Source of the DNA: Plectrocnemia conspersa
Taxonomy: Eukaryota > Arthropoda > Insecta > Trichoptera > Polycentropodidae
DNA length: 64,000 nucleotides
Reading direction: 5' to 3'
Assembly (NCBI GenBank): GCA_009617715.1
Contig: VTFK01000292.1
Location: 248,001-312,000 of the forward strand
This document shows, one piece after another, positions 36,060 through 48,906 of this stretch. The notes under the pieces were generated by a model. The model had not been told where the DNA came from. It did no database searches and was given only the letters and a program-made list of their open reading frames with translations. Each line of letters starts with the position of its first letter. Position 1 is the stretch's first letter. A program made the position numbers and the translations under genes.

Positions 36060-39000
36060 AGGGGGCCCAAAAGCAAGAACAGATGTGCAGATTATTGATA
36101 TAATTTGCAAGAAGTAAAGAATATTCTTTAAAACATTGAATACCGGGCATTATTCCTAAAAATGCAGCCGTGTGGCAGGGTTTAGTTGCGAAAATTAGAA
36201 TCTAAATTTATTTTTTTAAACCATCCAAACTTTTTTAATTAGTTAACGTTTTAACATAAAATACAGTTTTGTAATGATTGTTTTTTATATTAACGATGGT
36301 AAAATTAGTAAATGTTAAATCACCAAATATACATATATAAAAAACGATACAGATTATGATAAAATGATGGTGAAATATTTTTACTCATATAAACAAAAAA
36401 TATTGTGCACACAATATTCAATGTGTTAAGAAATTTCTAACAGGAGATTAGAAAATATTTAGAGAAACTTTTGGGTACCCTAAAACTAAAACTTAAGATT
36501 AATACACACTGTAGTGTCGCGATCCGTCTTCGAGTACTTCAATCTCGTTTCGAGACCTTTAATTTGAGAATCGACAGTTGTTAATTCAGATTCTCTTCGA
36601 CTCTTCTTCAAAGATTCTTTTAATTCTTCTGTAAGTTTTTCCTGATTGAAGAAACAAAGTAATTAATCTGAGTTTTTATTTATTGTATAATTTAAAAACA
36701 AACCTTTTTTTAGCCTTTAACTGTGACATTTGTTTTTCATCCCAACGTTTCGCTTTTCTAGCAAGATCGAGACTGCCTCCAGATATGATTCCTGATTTTT
36801 GATAAAATGTACCATCTAAAGCCAGAGCATCATACCGGCTATTTTTGCTCCGGTCTAAATCGTAAGCAACACGAGAAGCATCTTCGGGAGTTTCGCAGAC
36901 CAGAGCATTGTTCGTAACAAACAAAACTGCTCTATGGATCGCTGGAGGTTCGAAACGAAGAACATCAAAAAGCAATTTAACGTTTTTTGGTTCTTTAATA
37001 TCTCTGAGCCTTTCCTTTAATGGCTTTGCTTGAATGTAGTCCAACGGTAAAAACGTCTCAGGTTCAAGCATCCGTTCCTTCAAGATTTGAATACATTTCC
37101 TTGCAGTTTTTTCAGTGTCAACCACAATAGCTTCCATGTATTTTCCGAGCACTTTAGTAATGGAAACGTTATATCGTTTGTGTGTAGGTTGACACATATT
37201 GATCATTCGATCGTACTAAAATATTTTACATTATAAGAAAACTGAAATAAGATCAAATGTACAAAGCAAAAAAAATCAAACGTACGACTCCTGGTATTTC
37301 TCTTTTGAAGCTTTCGACAATTTCTTGCTTTTTCCTACGTCTAGCGTCTTCGTGTTTGTCTACACGAGCATCACCGAGTTGTTCGCCTACTTCTTCCAGC
37401 TCTGCCTGCAGTTCAGCGGCGCGGCCTCTACCCGCTCCGACGTCAGCTTGCAACTCGGCCCTGATACGATGCTGATCTTCTAACGCTATCTCGGAAGTCC
37501 TATAAAATAAATATATAAAAATGATGGCATGTTTAGTAGATTATATAAATTCACGTAACAATCATACTTGATATGTTCAGTCAATTTTTCAATTCTTTTA
37601 ACAGCTTCAGCCTTTTCGTGTCCCTTTTGCCGATGTTTATTCTCAAATTCGCTCTTTTTACGAATTTCGTTATCGACACGATCTTGATCTGATTTTTGCT
37701 CTCGATTGACCGAATCTAATTCTTGCAAATATCTAGCCGATTGCATGGAGGCTTCTTTCTTCAGTTGTTCATATTCTCTAACCTGAATTTTGTATAAAAA
37801 AGTATTTTGATATATAAATAAATATTGCATATTTACATTAAATAAAATTGAGAATAGTCACTTGTGCTTCTTCTAAATGCACATCTCGGCCGCGACTTTG
37901 ACTTTGATCGGCGATTTGAGTTTCCCATTCTTTCTTTGTATTTTCGACTACTCGAAGTTCTTCTTCTAGCTTGTGTATATCGGCTTGATGAGCAGTGTTA
38001 GCCTTTCGCGCCTGCTCTAGTGTCTTTTGAGCGCTTTCCAATTTTTTCTGATTGTGCGAAACTCTCTCTTTGGCCTTTATAAACGTCGGTCTTTTTTTTG
38101 TAATTTCGACTTCCTAGTGATAGCGAAACCAACAGATATTTCATAAAATATGCTAAATCAAGATAATCAATCAAAATACTAACCACTTCGCGAAAATCTT
38201 GCTCAATTTTGGCCATCTCTCTCTGAAGAGTGCCCACTTCTTTTTTCTTATCTTTAAGAACATCTTCGGCTTTACTCTTCTTCTTCTCGACTTTAGAAAT
38301 TTCTTGCTGTTTATAATGTAGATCTTCTTCTATCCGTTTAATGTTCATTTCATTATGGTACAATTTGAAGAGTTGAAGTTCAACTTGTTTTTCAGCCTAA
38401 AAAAATATGAGAAATTACTTAATTGAACAATGACATATAAATATTAAATACTAACAAGTTCTTGTTTCAATTGTGCGTATTTTTCAGCTTCTTCCTTTTC
38501 CAGTTTAGCCTCTTTGCGTTCGGCCGCAATGCCTTTCTTTTGTTGATAAGAGAATTGAGTTTCTTCGTCGGCCCTCGTTACTTCTAGGCGGCATCGTTCA
38601 TACTCTTCTTTTAAAGCTCCAGAACTAAATAAAATAAAATACAATTTTATAATTGGAGCGTTAAAGTGGGTTACAATCGAAATAAGTACCCGCTGATTTC
38701 TTCAAAGAGCAACGTACGCTCTTTAGGATTCTTCATTGCGATGCTTTCGACAGCACCTTGGAACACTAAAAAGTTTTTAGCTTTCACGTTGATGCCCAAT
38801 TTTTCCAGTTCGCTTAAATAACTTTGACTGGATACAAACTGTAATATCATTTCATATAAAATTATTATAGATAATGTTGTTATATGAAATGTGCGTTTAA
38901 TCGCTTTATTGTCATGAGAAACGTTAAACGATATGATATATGTGTGCGCTTAAATGCTTTCAAAGACTTAATTGAAAGCATATCTGAACAACACAATGAG

Positions 39001-39496
39001 ATGAATAATAATATGATCAACATACCGATCCGTCGATCTTGTGTTCGGAAGATTGTCCTTGCACGACTCTCTGGAAGCGCTTTTCTCGTTTATCGTCAAG
39101 CAAAAAGATTGCAGTGACTGAAGCGCTGTATAACATTTATTTTATTAGTAATAATAATGTGCAAAAATACATGTGTAGAGTAACAGACCTGCGGGATAAT
39201 GGCCTATTTATAGAGGCTCCATGAATGAGATCTGCCAGTCTTTTTACACGTAAACTGGATGTCTTCTCCCCATGACAAAACTGACGGCGTCCATGAAGTT
39301 GGATTTTCCTGTTGGAAGGTGTACATATTACTTTCTATTAAGGTATTGAAGTGTCAAAAAGCGAGGGAAAAGTCAGTTTATTACCGGAGCCATTGGGTCC
39401 GATTACGGCCGTGAATGACTTGAGGGGGCCGATGAGGTGTTTGCCTCGGTAAGATTTAAAGTTTTCCACTTCTATATACTGCAGGAAGGCCGGCAT
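33620..39496 (-). CDS. SMC1: Cohesin subunit SMC1, 20 exons
   Basis: An ATPase of the cohesin ring, which holds sister chromatids together. Exons from the start: 39496-39385, 39308-39189, 39125-39026, 38838-38690, 38624-38456, 38396-38187, 38113-37862, 37782-37568, 37499-37286, 37215-36704, 36641-36510, 35944-35879, 35812-35679, 35621-35500, 35431-35250, 35187-35065, 34988-34716, 34345-34166, 34107-33751, 33679-33620. Length about 1,227 residues, as expected. It begins [20 protein letters not shown], has Walker A GPNGSGKSN, a long coiled coil, a hinge ([16 protein letters not shown] to [10 protein letters not shown]), a second coiled coil, signature [10 protein letters not shown] and Walker [13 protein letters not shown]. 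Two exons each lack one base (39189-39308 and 36704-37215); all other phases agree. Confidence 0.97.
35983..36058. repeat. (TA)n microsatellite in an SMC1 intron
   Basis: About 38 uninterrupted TA units after tacatata. The intron around it (35945-36509) is otherwise AT-rich and featureless. Confidence 0.95.
36704..37215 (-). other. SMC1: SMC1 hinge exon with a one-base homopolymer deletion
   Basis: The exon encodes the hinge and ends MSQLKAKK. The run of seven Ts at 36705-36711 leaves phase 2 at the donor, while the next exon ([13 protein letters not shown]) needs phase 0. Eight Ts, or five, would fit. No other donor nearby repairs it. Confidence 0.85.
39189..39308 (-). other. SMC1: SMC1 exon 2 with a one-base deletion
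   Basis: It reads [13 protein letters not shown], then shifts to a stop (TAA). One frame over, the continuation is [19 protein letters not shown], the universally conserved SMC1 sequence. The run of four Cs at 39268-39271 (Gs in the coding sense) should hold five. Confidence 0.9.
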
Positions 39497-40180
39497 GATG
39501 AAAGTTTTGGAAGCCCGGCGTAGAGTTTGTTATGACGCTCCGGCCGCGGCACACGGCCAGAATGTGCTGCCGCTTTGGTGGTGCTCCGATGTAACGAGCA
39601 TCTCACTATTTACGTGTTTCATATTATCCCAGAGATGTTTTAAATTAAAAAATCATACACATAAAATGATAGCTAGTAGTTTTTATATGTTAATAAATTT
39701 ATCTACGTTATTTTTTAAAATTTTGATAGTTAAAATAGTATTCAACAAATATGTTTGTTTTAAAATTTCTATTTGTAACATTCGTTTTATTTTTCTATGA
39801 TTGACACAATATATACCAAGCTAGGTATATATGACACTTTTATGCATCAAGAATAATTCAAATTATTTTAAAAATAAAACGAAAAATTTAAAACAAATAA
39901 AAATAGCAACAATACTTTTTTATAATTTTCTTACTCGTATATTTAAAAATACGCACATTAGCAATTTAACACGAGCACATACAAAACATCATTTTTATAT
40001 ATTATAATATATTTAAAAAAAAAATTATCTAACTTTAAGACAAAAACACACCATCATGTCATGGCGTGACGGGTCAGAATAGTATCGGTTTCATATGAGT
40101 TACATCACGCTACGATACGATGGCGTGTCTTTGCCTTCCTAAGCATTTTAAAAAAAACCCACAAGTTTAAAGATATCTTC
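39497..40180. other. Upstream region of SMC1
   Basis: The first 100 bp carries several CG dinucleotides (ctccggccgcggcacacggc near 39538) and probably holds the SMC1 promoter and 5' UTR. Beyond that the sequence is AT-rich. Confidence 0.45.
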
Positions 40181-40189
40181 GTATATTTT

Positions 40190-41150
40190 TTATTAATCGA
40201 ACATTTGACGTATTTCATATTTTATAAAAAATAATTTCAATTAAATGGCCACCTTTGAACCTTTTCTAGCAGTCGATGAGTTTTCGAGCGGTATCTCGGC
40301 TATAACTTAGTGAACGTTGGTTTTTAGGTGCACCATAGTTCGGGTTTGCCACCGTAGACAAGACTCTTAGCGTAACCCTACAAAAAACCCAACAGCATTA
40401 AATCGCACTATTTAGGCGGCCAGTTGATATCACCAAAAAGTGAAATAATGCGACCTTCGAATTTTTCACGGAAAAACATTCAACGTTGCACTCGACGTGT
40501 AGCAAGTTTCGCCTTCTTGTTGGAACCACGCGTCTTTCATATATATTCGATTTCATGCCAAAATCACTTATCATGCGTTAATTGCACTCACGATTGTCCA
40601 ATTTTCATCATTTTCAAAAAAATAAGTTGCAATGACGCTGCCTGACCACAATGCGCACCAAACAGTCCCTTTTTATGCGTGTATTGCTCTCTCGTTAATG
40701 ATGATTTTTATGTCCCATATGCGGCAATTTTATTTATTAACATACCCAAAGAGGAGGAACTGCGCCTCACCAGAGAAGATTTAAAATAATCAGCATTAAC
40801 TTCCTGCTGCTCTAACACATAATCTGAGTAAATTGTTCGCTGTTCATGATATCTGGGCTTCAGTTATTGTGTTATCTGAATTTTGTACAGATGTAGGTGG
40901 AAGTCCAGGTGCAAAATAGACCAAGGGCGAAAGCCGATTCCGGGTGTCTTAGGCCACACTTTCACTTACAGAAGCAATATTCTCAGCTGAACGGGTGCCT
41001 TGACGATGCTCCAATGCTTGCAGTTCAACATTTTTCACTGTTTCTATAAAACAATTGAACAATTTTAGCGCGTTGAGCAGTGGTTATGCGATCTTTTTTT
41101 TTTATAAATGTGTTGTTGCAAACATTTGCCTCTTTGAATACGCGTGATTA
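40190..41150 (-). pseudogene. Decayed mariner-superfamily transposase (DUF4817 type)
   Basis: On the minus strand, broken frames give GTRSAENIASVSESV near 40990, then an RTIYSDYVLEQQE-like stretch, GLFGAHCGQAASL, and near 40450 FREKFEGRIISLFGDINWPP, the block before the third catalytic residue. This is the DUF4817-containing Tc1/mariner group common in insects. Many stops and shifts. Exact ends were not found. Confidence 0.7.
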
Positions 41151-41192
41151 TTGATAGCAACATAGAAATCTTGAATGGGGTCATCCTGTAAA

Positions 41193-42310
41193 TATTATTA
41201 AAAATACCATCAAAAGTAAAAAATAAATTGCACTTAAGATATAGAATTATTTTTAGCTAATTTTTTTTCAATATAGTCTCCTTTAAGCTCGATACACTTC
41301 GCCCAGTGTTTTTCCAACTTTTTCAAGCCATCCAGAAAAATAATATTCCGGAAGGCTCTCATAACAGGCTTCTGTTTCGGCGATAACCTCCTCGTTCGAC
41401 GTGAATCTTTTCCCAGCAGGCCATTTCTAAGTGTTTGGAAATAGGAAAAAATCGCTGGGGGTCATATCGGAATACGGTGGACGTGGCAGCAATTCGAAGC
41501 TGTATCCGTCCATTGTTTTATGGAAGAGCGCTTTATTCTTGGGCAAATATGGGTGTTTTTTCCTGATTTTTTTACTTAAGTGGCTCAATAGCAAAGCATA
41601 ATAATTTCAATTTATCGTGTCTTTTTTTCCATGTGGGTAATGTAGATGATTCCGCGTACAAAAACAAAACCGTGCCCATTACGTTGCCGGTCGATTTCAT
41701 CGTTTTCGCCTTCTTTGGCGCCAGATCGTTTCCAGAAACCCACTGTTTCGACTGTTCTTTTCTTGCTCGAGTGTAGTAATGGATTAATGTTTAATCAACG
41801 GTTATATATTGACACAAAAACAGTCAGGATAGCGATGGAAAAGTGCCAAACCAAGCATTGAATCGACAACACGATTGCGTTTATTCGGCACTATGAACCA
41901 TATCTATTTCATACACAATTTTTCGTGAAAAATTGAAACCACTGAGCCATTACTCAAGAGCATATCGTTAATTTTGTCGATCATTTCTAACGTCGTTATC
42001 TTAAGTGGACGTTACGAACGATTCTTACGTTCACTGTGTGAACGTAAGACCAAGTTAAACTCATTTACCCAATTGTAAACAGTTTTAAACGCTAATACAG
42101 AAGTGCCATGAACTTCATCCAACTCGGCTTTGATTTATTTCGGTGTTTTGCTTTTAAAATTAAGTGTTTAATCATTACACGAAACTCGTTTCTTCCACTA
42201 TTCGAAAATAACAAAGGTTATTTGCTTCAATCGATTGTATAAAAGAACGCGATGGAAATGGTTGATAATTTAGCAGCAGTATATTGCCAGATGGTATTTT
42301 TCAAAACAAA
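41193..42310 (-). pseudogene. Decayed mariner transposon (HTH_48 / SETMAR-like transposase)
   Basis: Inverted ends share aaaaataccatc (41200-41211) with gatggtattttt (42290-42301). On the minus strand, frames read RNEFRVMIKHLILKAKH (the HTH_48 start), KEQSKQWVSGNDLAPKKAKT, KSTGNVMGTVLF and near the end KSWKNTGRSVSSLKE. The order is that of SETMAR-type mariner transposases. Stops and shifts throughout; catalytic blocks are eroded. Confidence 0.78.
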
Positions 42311-42980
42311 CTACTAGCGCTATTTTTAAATTACTAAAAATAATTTGTCTACACTTACAATCGTTTGAGCACAGTAGCTTATTGTTAAATATAACCTGCG
42401 TTCTGATGAATTTTAAGTCGGGATGCTTTGCGAGCTGCGGTAACATTAAATTTTATTAGGGTTTATTTAACTATTACACATTATGTTTATATAATGATTA
42501 TATAATTATATAATTTAGTTTATTCAGTATTCTTAAAAATATATATTTGAAACATTTATATATGAGTAGGAAGATTATAATTAATTTGCATCGGAGCCAT
42601 CAAAAATGCTTAATCTGTCACTGAAAAAATACATTTAATATCGTATTTATACGATTACGAAATTTTTCTTGATCACACAAACGATTGATTGTAATCACAA
42701 AGCTTATTGTCAGCAAAATGTAACGAAGCTGACAATTTTTTCGTTTCATATGCTCGAATAGACGACTTTTGCTAACAACCCTAAATTTTTTAAATGGATA
42801 AATTATGATTTTAAAAATTTATTGTTCAATTAAAATTTAATTTTTAAAGATTCTTTTACTAAAGTATTAAGAAAATTCATTATTGCTTTTATGCACCCAA
42901 CTGTCAAAATATTTTTTTATATGGCAACTCTATGTTGGTAAACAAGTTGTTTTACCTAATTTGGAGCGAAATGATCACCG
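42311..42980. other. Upstream of the glycosyltransferase gene
   Basis: AT-rich. It probably contains the promoter of the gene starting at 42981. Nothing else seen. Confidence 0.4.
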
Positions 42981-44194
42981 ATGGAGCTGAGAAGAATAAA
43001 ATATATCTTAGCATTATGTTTCTTATTGATAATTGTATTTTATTTCGTGACTTATATATTCTTCGACGTTAAAATAACACACGAACACAGATACTACGTG
43101 CCAAACTTTTCTAAAACAATTTATGATGTGGATTATGTATTGAATAGTTCATCATGTGGACGTAAGTATGCCAAATAATATTATCTATATTCAGTCTATA
43201 ATATATGATATTTATTTATGTATATAGCTACTCAGAGAACACTTATTATAATAACGTCGTACGTTGGACACATAGAATTGAGAAGTGCACATAGAAGAGC
43301 ATTTCCGGCAGACTTATTAAACGAATTGGGAATTAAACGAGTGTTTCTGCTAGCCAAGCTTCCGCCATCAGATAAGTATGAATTTCAACAATTTAATAAT
43401 TGATTTATTATTATTTTTTATTTTTATTATATATTTTTAGATCTTTAATAACACAACTATCCATTGTACACGAGCAAGGACGTTTCGGTGATATATTACA
43501 GGGTAATTTTATAGAACATTATAGAAATTTAACAATTAAACACATAATGGGTTTGAAATGGTCTTCGATCGAATGTTCTAATGTAAAAGTTATAATAAAG
43601 TTAGACGACGATATTGTTATTGATATTCCAAAATTTTTTGATTATTTGAATAGTGTAGTTATTCATGATAGGTCCAAATTTTTGATGGGCTATGTTATGA
43701 GAGGTATGAAACCGATTAGAATCAAAGCAAACAAGTGGTACGTCTCAAAGAAAGAATATTCAAAATCTTATTATTCACCATTTTTATCCGGTTGGATCTA
43801 TGTAACTACTCCGGAAGTGGCAAAGATTCTCATTCATGAAGCTTATAATCTACCATATTTTTGGATTGACGATGTTCATATAACTGGTACATTAGCAACT
43901 AAATGTAACATTAGAGTCAGAGACTTTAGATATGATAATATTTTGCTTGAATATTTTGAACTTTTGGATTGCTGTATGAAAGATATGATTGATAAAAATA
44001 TTAAATGCGATTATTTAGCGGGACCGAACGGTAATGATGATAATATGATTGTGAAATTCAACGATGCTATTAGAAACTGTCATAATTGTGTTAATCGACC
44101 GATCGACAAACCTTTAAATGAGACTTGTGTTAGTATGAAAAACAATAAACCGCTGCATAGTGGCAATCCAGTTGTAAATGTTATAAGACTGTAA
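42981..44194 (+). CDS. Beta-1,3-galactosyltransferase-like GT31 enzyme, 3 exons
   Basis: Exons 42981-43161, 43228-43375 and 43441-44194 give 360 residues. A type II signal anchor (about residues 8-28, ILALCFLLIIVFYFVTYIFF) places it in the Golgi. The luminal domain has the GT31 blocks: RTLIIITSYVGHIELRSAHR, VFLLAKLP, YRNLTIKHIMGLKW, the metal-binding VIIKLDDDIVID, and WIDDVHITG where E(D)DV.(T/V)G is usual, so Glu is replaced by Ile. A Cys/Asn-rich tail follows. Donor sugar and acceptor cannot be told from sequence. The poly(A) signal aataaa is at about 44220. Confidence 0.9.
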
Positions 44195-46900
44195 TATATT
44201 AACATATATTATAAGATTAAATAAAAAACATTTTTTTTCATACGTTTTATTTTTTTACACGATCAACATTAAAATGAGTATGTATTCATCGCACATTATC
44301 ACATTATCTCATGTCGTTAAGGAGAAAAAACATAAGTTATATTTTTTATTATATTGATACATTACATTTTATAATTATTGCAATTTATTAGGTAAACAGT
44401 TTTTATAGATTTTTATGTCCTATTGACTGATTATATGTTTGGTTATATATGTAGATAAAATTAAAAAGAGGTTAAATATATTTTTTAAGAACTACTTGAG
44501 ATACTTGAAAATGTGATGTATTAATATGAATAGTTGCATTCTTTCTATTGATATGCATATTATATGAAATTTATTTGCTTTTCCTAATAAATAGATAAAT
44601 ACCTTTGGTACACCATAACAATCACTTGACAATATTCAACATAAAATATGTTACAAACATCAACAAATTATAAATTATAAATACAATATAACAAATTTAT
44701 AATTTCAAGACCCCAAGACAAGAATATATTTATCGATATAAGCGTAGTTTAGAAAGATTTAAATATTGCAAATTTACCTGAATCATCTGTTATTTATAAT
44801 ACACAAGGTAACCAGACGTCCTCCTTTGAGAAGGATTGTCCTCTTTTGCCCTTCTTGAACAAAAATTTCCGAACATACCTCTTTGTTTTTTTTAGCTCCC
44901 GTAGCAATTTATCCTTCTTTGTCTTCCTCGAACAAAAATTTCCGTGATGGCTTTTTTAACTCCTGCAGCAATTTATCCTCCTCGAATAAAAATTTCCGAG
45001 ATGGCCTTTTTATTTTGAATGTCCTTTGATATTTTCAAAATCTGGTCACCTTATAATATAGCAAAAATACAAAGTATTATGCTAGATAATTAAAGTAGTT
45101 TTCTATATCTTTATCTTTTATACAACATATGGTTATTTACATTTTATTGACAAGAAAATTGTAATTAATTTCGAAACCAGATCTGATTTATTCTATAATA
45201 TCTTCTTTTCAATGGTAAATAAAGGCATTTATACATTTTTATGCATTGAAAATATTCATTAGAATTAGCTAATAATACGTTTATTAGCTATTTTATTACA
45301 TGATATTTTCATATAATATTTTTTCAGTGACAATATTTCATGTAAATAAATTCATGTCTTTACTATATGTGATGCAAATCGATTTTTTTAAATTTCGATT
45401 AAAAAAACACGCATACCTACACAACTATATGTCAATGTACATTTATGGTAGGAAGGTGGTAAATCATATATTTTTCTCATAGAAAAGTGCATTTAATTTA
45501 TATTTTATAACAAGTCTATTTTCAAATATATCAGTAAATGTTCTTGCCTTGGGGTCTTCATTTAATAAACTAAGAATCACAGATTTTTTGGTTATTATAA
45601 ACCATTATGATTACTATTGGCTTGTTAATATTATTTATAATGCTTATTTAACAATAATTAAATTATCAAATATACGTACATATTTACATAATGTACATAT
45701 GTATGTATGACAAATTTTAATACATTATTTAACAAAGTTTCATCTGCAGTTAAACTGATAATGATCATTAATTAGTACACATAGTAGTTAAATAACCGAT
45801 ATTAGGGAGCGCATATTTTAAAAATAATACATAAAATTATGATATTTTTAAATAAGTAAATAGTAGTAATACACTTAAAATTGACATACATTAATAAGTC
45901 CAAAGTTGTAACTCAAACTGACTAGTAAATTCACTAATAAATATAACTTTTATTATAAAAAATAATAAAATATTTGAATACATCAAAAAAATAAGTATGA
46001 AATAATAAAATTAAAATACATGTTTGAATCAAATAAAAACATTAAAAGTACGAATATATCATAGTTTGAAGAGTGACTAACAGAAACTGCATAAGTCAGA
46101 CATGCGACACAAATGCACGCAGTAGCTTAAAATATCTGCCACACTAGCAACATTCATCAAAATAAAGTTGTGCTATATTACTTTTTTTTTTGAATAGTGA
46201 AGTTGCATTTTGAAATTTATAGACGAATTATAGTTCAGAATGGTGACGCATGTCTGTTACTTCAGATAGTGTACTAGAAATTCCAGAAACGTGTGTTTTA
46301 TTGATATGTATATACAATTCTATAGATCAAACATGCTTGAACATATTCTTTTTAACCATGTTAGTCCATTTGAATCAATTACAGTAACTTAAAGGGAAAT
46401 CACTGAGTAACAGTAAGTGAAATATATCTGAATTTAAGTCATATAATTTAATAGCACATCGCATCGTCGTTCAAGGTTCGCAACAAACCGACTGATTTCA
46501 GAATTGTAAAAATGTGTATTGATGTGTTTGCTAGGAACGATTGTTATTATTAGAGATGAAATTTAAATAAAAACGAGTGGTATTTTTGGAGCACTACATG
46601 TTCAAAAGTATATGCATAATATATGCATATATCCCCAGGAACTTTGACTTGCAAACGATTCAAAACCACGAAGACAATGCTCTACCCTTATTGCCTGTTG
46701 CAACGATCCATGATATATGCTTTTAAGTATCTTGAACATTCACAGTAATCGCCAGATTTCACCATAGTAATTTTTAAATCTTTGCATTGCTCAAAGAGGC
46801 GACGTAAAGAAAGAGATTTAAATATGTAAAGTGGGTAAAAGAAAATGTACTAGTGGCTATACATTTAAACCTTAAGTTTATCCACGCATTTAGAGTTATC
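44195..46900. other. Intergenic, AT-rich, with a repeat-bearing element
   Basis: No gene seen. It holds a small element at about 44806-45056; the rest is AT-rich with only short chance frames. Confidence 0.5.
44806..45056. repeat. Small inverted-end element with internal tandem repeats
   Basis: The ends aaggtaaccaga and (reversed) aaggtgaccaga match at 11 of 12. Inside, a unit of about 75 bp containing aaaaatttccg and agcaatttatcct is repeated roughly two and a half times (near 44870, 44935 and 44990). No coding sequence. Likely a non-autonomous DNA element; the duplication is unclear. Confidence 0.5.
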
Positions 46901-46949
46901 CACGCACTTTCTAAGCTTTAGAGAACTTATTGATCGTCATGAAGACTAC

Positions 46950-47890
46950 GTAGAAAAATGATGATTTTGTAATTTTTTTGTTCAATCAATTGCGATATTA
47001 AGGACCAATTTTTTATAGATATCTTCAAAGAGCTTGCAGAGACATATAGGAGGACAGGATTTAAAAGAGGTGCTCAGAGAGCCAAATGGATTACGATTCA
47101 AAGAGCTATAAATACTGTGTATAAAGAAAAGTAGCAATAGCCACTAGTGAACGGGAAGCTGTCATCAATATGTACCAGAAATTTTCTGGCGAAGAATATT
47201 TGACATACTACACAACCATTGTGTATGGCAAAGACGTGCAAACGTCGGAAAACATGGTATGGCATGGTAACCATAAAATCAAAAGTCATATGTCAACATA
47301 AATAAGTCACGCATCGACCTAATTTGACCGTTTTACAGTCAAAAGGGTATACATATTCATCGTTTCACAAGACAGCCAGAATCAATAGTATTAATGGGCA
47401 TAAGAGCTGATACAATTATGACTCAAGTAGTCTACTCTCGGTGGATTGTCAAGAAGTAGAACTAAGTACGACAATTCGAGTCTGACCTCTTTGCAGTCAA
47501 ATGGAATGATCGAGAGATTACATCGATTGTTAAAAACAATAATCACAGTTCTTGTTACCAATAATATTCATAGGACTTTTATGAATATCTCGCGACATCG
47601 GCAGCTAAAATAGTTTACGAAGCAGCAATGGCACATGTAACAGGAGAAATGTTCCACCAAAATCATGACAATATACAATGACTAAATTTTGTTTCATGTC
47701 ACTGAGCATACAATACTTCCATACCACAGGCTCTCGCCTCTTACACCCATAGTTCTGAATTTCAACCACCATAGAACTCATATCAAGTAATTAAAAATAA
47801 AGACTAGCATTTCTGGAGCATGCAAGTTAGAGACCCCAAGATGAGCTATCACAGACGGTTCCAAACCGACCAAAAGATTAAGGTAAACAT
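46950..47890 (+). pseudogene. Eroded gypsy-type integrase fragment
   Basis: At about 47497-47560 the frame reads QSNGMIERLHRLLKTIITV, a clear integrase block around the third catalytic residue. Upstream, EEYLTYYTTIVYGKDVQT and downstream PKRL-like pieces with stops keep the order of a gypsy pol. No LTRs found. Long dead. Confidence 0.5.
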
Positions 47891-48100
47891 TAAAATAAAA
47901 ACTATTTAAGATTTTGATTTCATTCATCATCGAATATATAATAGGTACATACATACTAGGTCAATAGGAAATAATAAAATGTAAAACGAAGCACCGAAGC
48001 TGCAAAGGGTTACAAATTGTACAAAGTCCACGTTGGTCATTATTACGCTTTCAATAAAAACATTTGAAAAATTGAGGTTTCGCCTTGTACGTGCCAAGAA

Positions 48101-48793
48101 TAGGGTGACCATATGCTCGCGTTTTTTATCGTGTCCTTATGTTATTTTCTCTTTTTAATGAAATTATATTTTTTATTCTCTCTCTTGGAAGGTTTTCGTT
48201 GTAATGACAGTGTAAATCACAAACCGATTTTCTTCAAGAAATTATAATTCATTTTGTTATGTTTTTAATGTAAAATCATTACAATAAATGTAGCAAAAAA
48301 ATCAATAATGCGCCCTCCACAAAAAAGGTTATGTAACAAAATTAATTCAATAATATATCAATTTTATTTGATATATTTTTATATTGATATAAGCAGTTCG
48401 ACATTTTGATTTTTAAAAATCTCAAGTAAAATAATTGTATATATGTACATCCTGCAAAGTATGTAATATGTCACTGTTTAATAATTTAATAAATGTACTC
48501 GTCTTACAGAACAATGTTTTCGGCGATAGATATAAAGAGCTGGTTCAATTTATGTAAGATAGCTCACATATATATTTGTATTTGAATCAGTAGTGGTGTC
48601 TCTAAGTAAGTCATTTTCAATCCTTAAATAATAATATAATCAATTTAATAATATATTGGATATTAAATAAAAATATATATATTATATATAATATTTTTGG
48701 AAATACGTGTGAGAGTCGGAAATAAGTTATAAACATTATTCACACACATACATTTGAGTCGTGTCGTTATCCCTTAGAGTTATGATCACCCTA
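48101..48793. mobile_element. Possible non-autonomous DNA transposon
   Basis: The left end tagggtgaccatat and the reversed right end tagggtgatcataa match at 12 of 14. The interior is AT-rich and non-coding. A duplication could not be confirmed. It lies just past the 3' end of the GPCR gene. Confidence 0.4.
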
Positions 48794-48906
48794 GACAAAA
48801 AGGCAGAAATAAAAGTGTGCGCCCCCTAATATGGTGAAATAAAGGAACGCTTAGGACCGGGCCGTTGTGGATAAATCATCATATTGTGAGGGTTCACATA
48901 TTGCAA

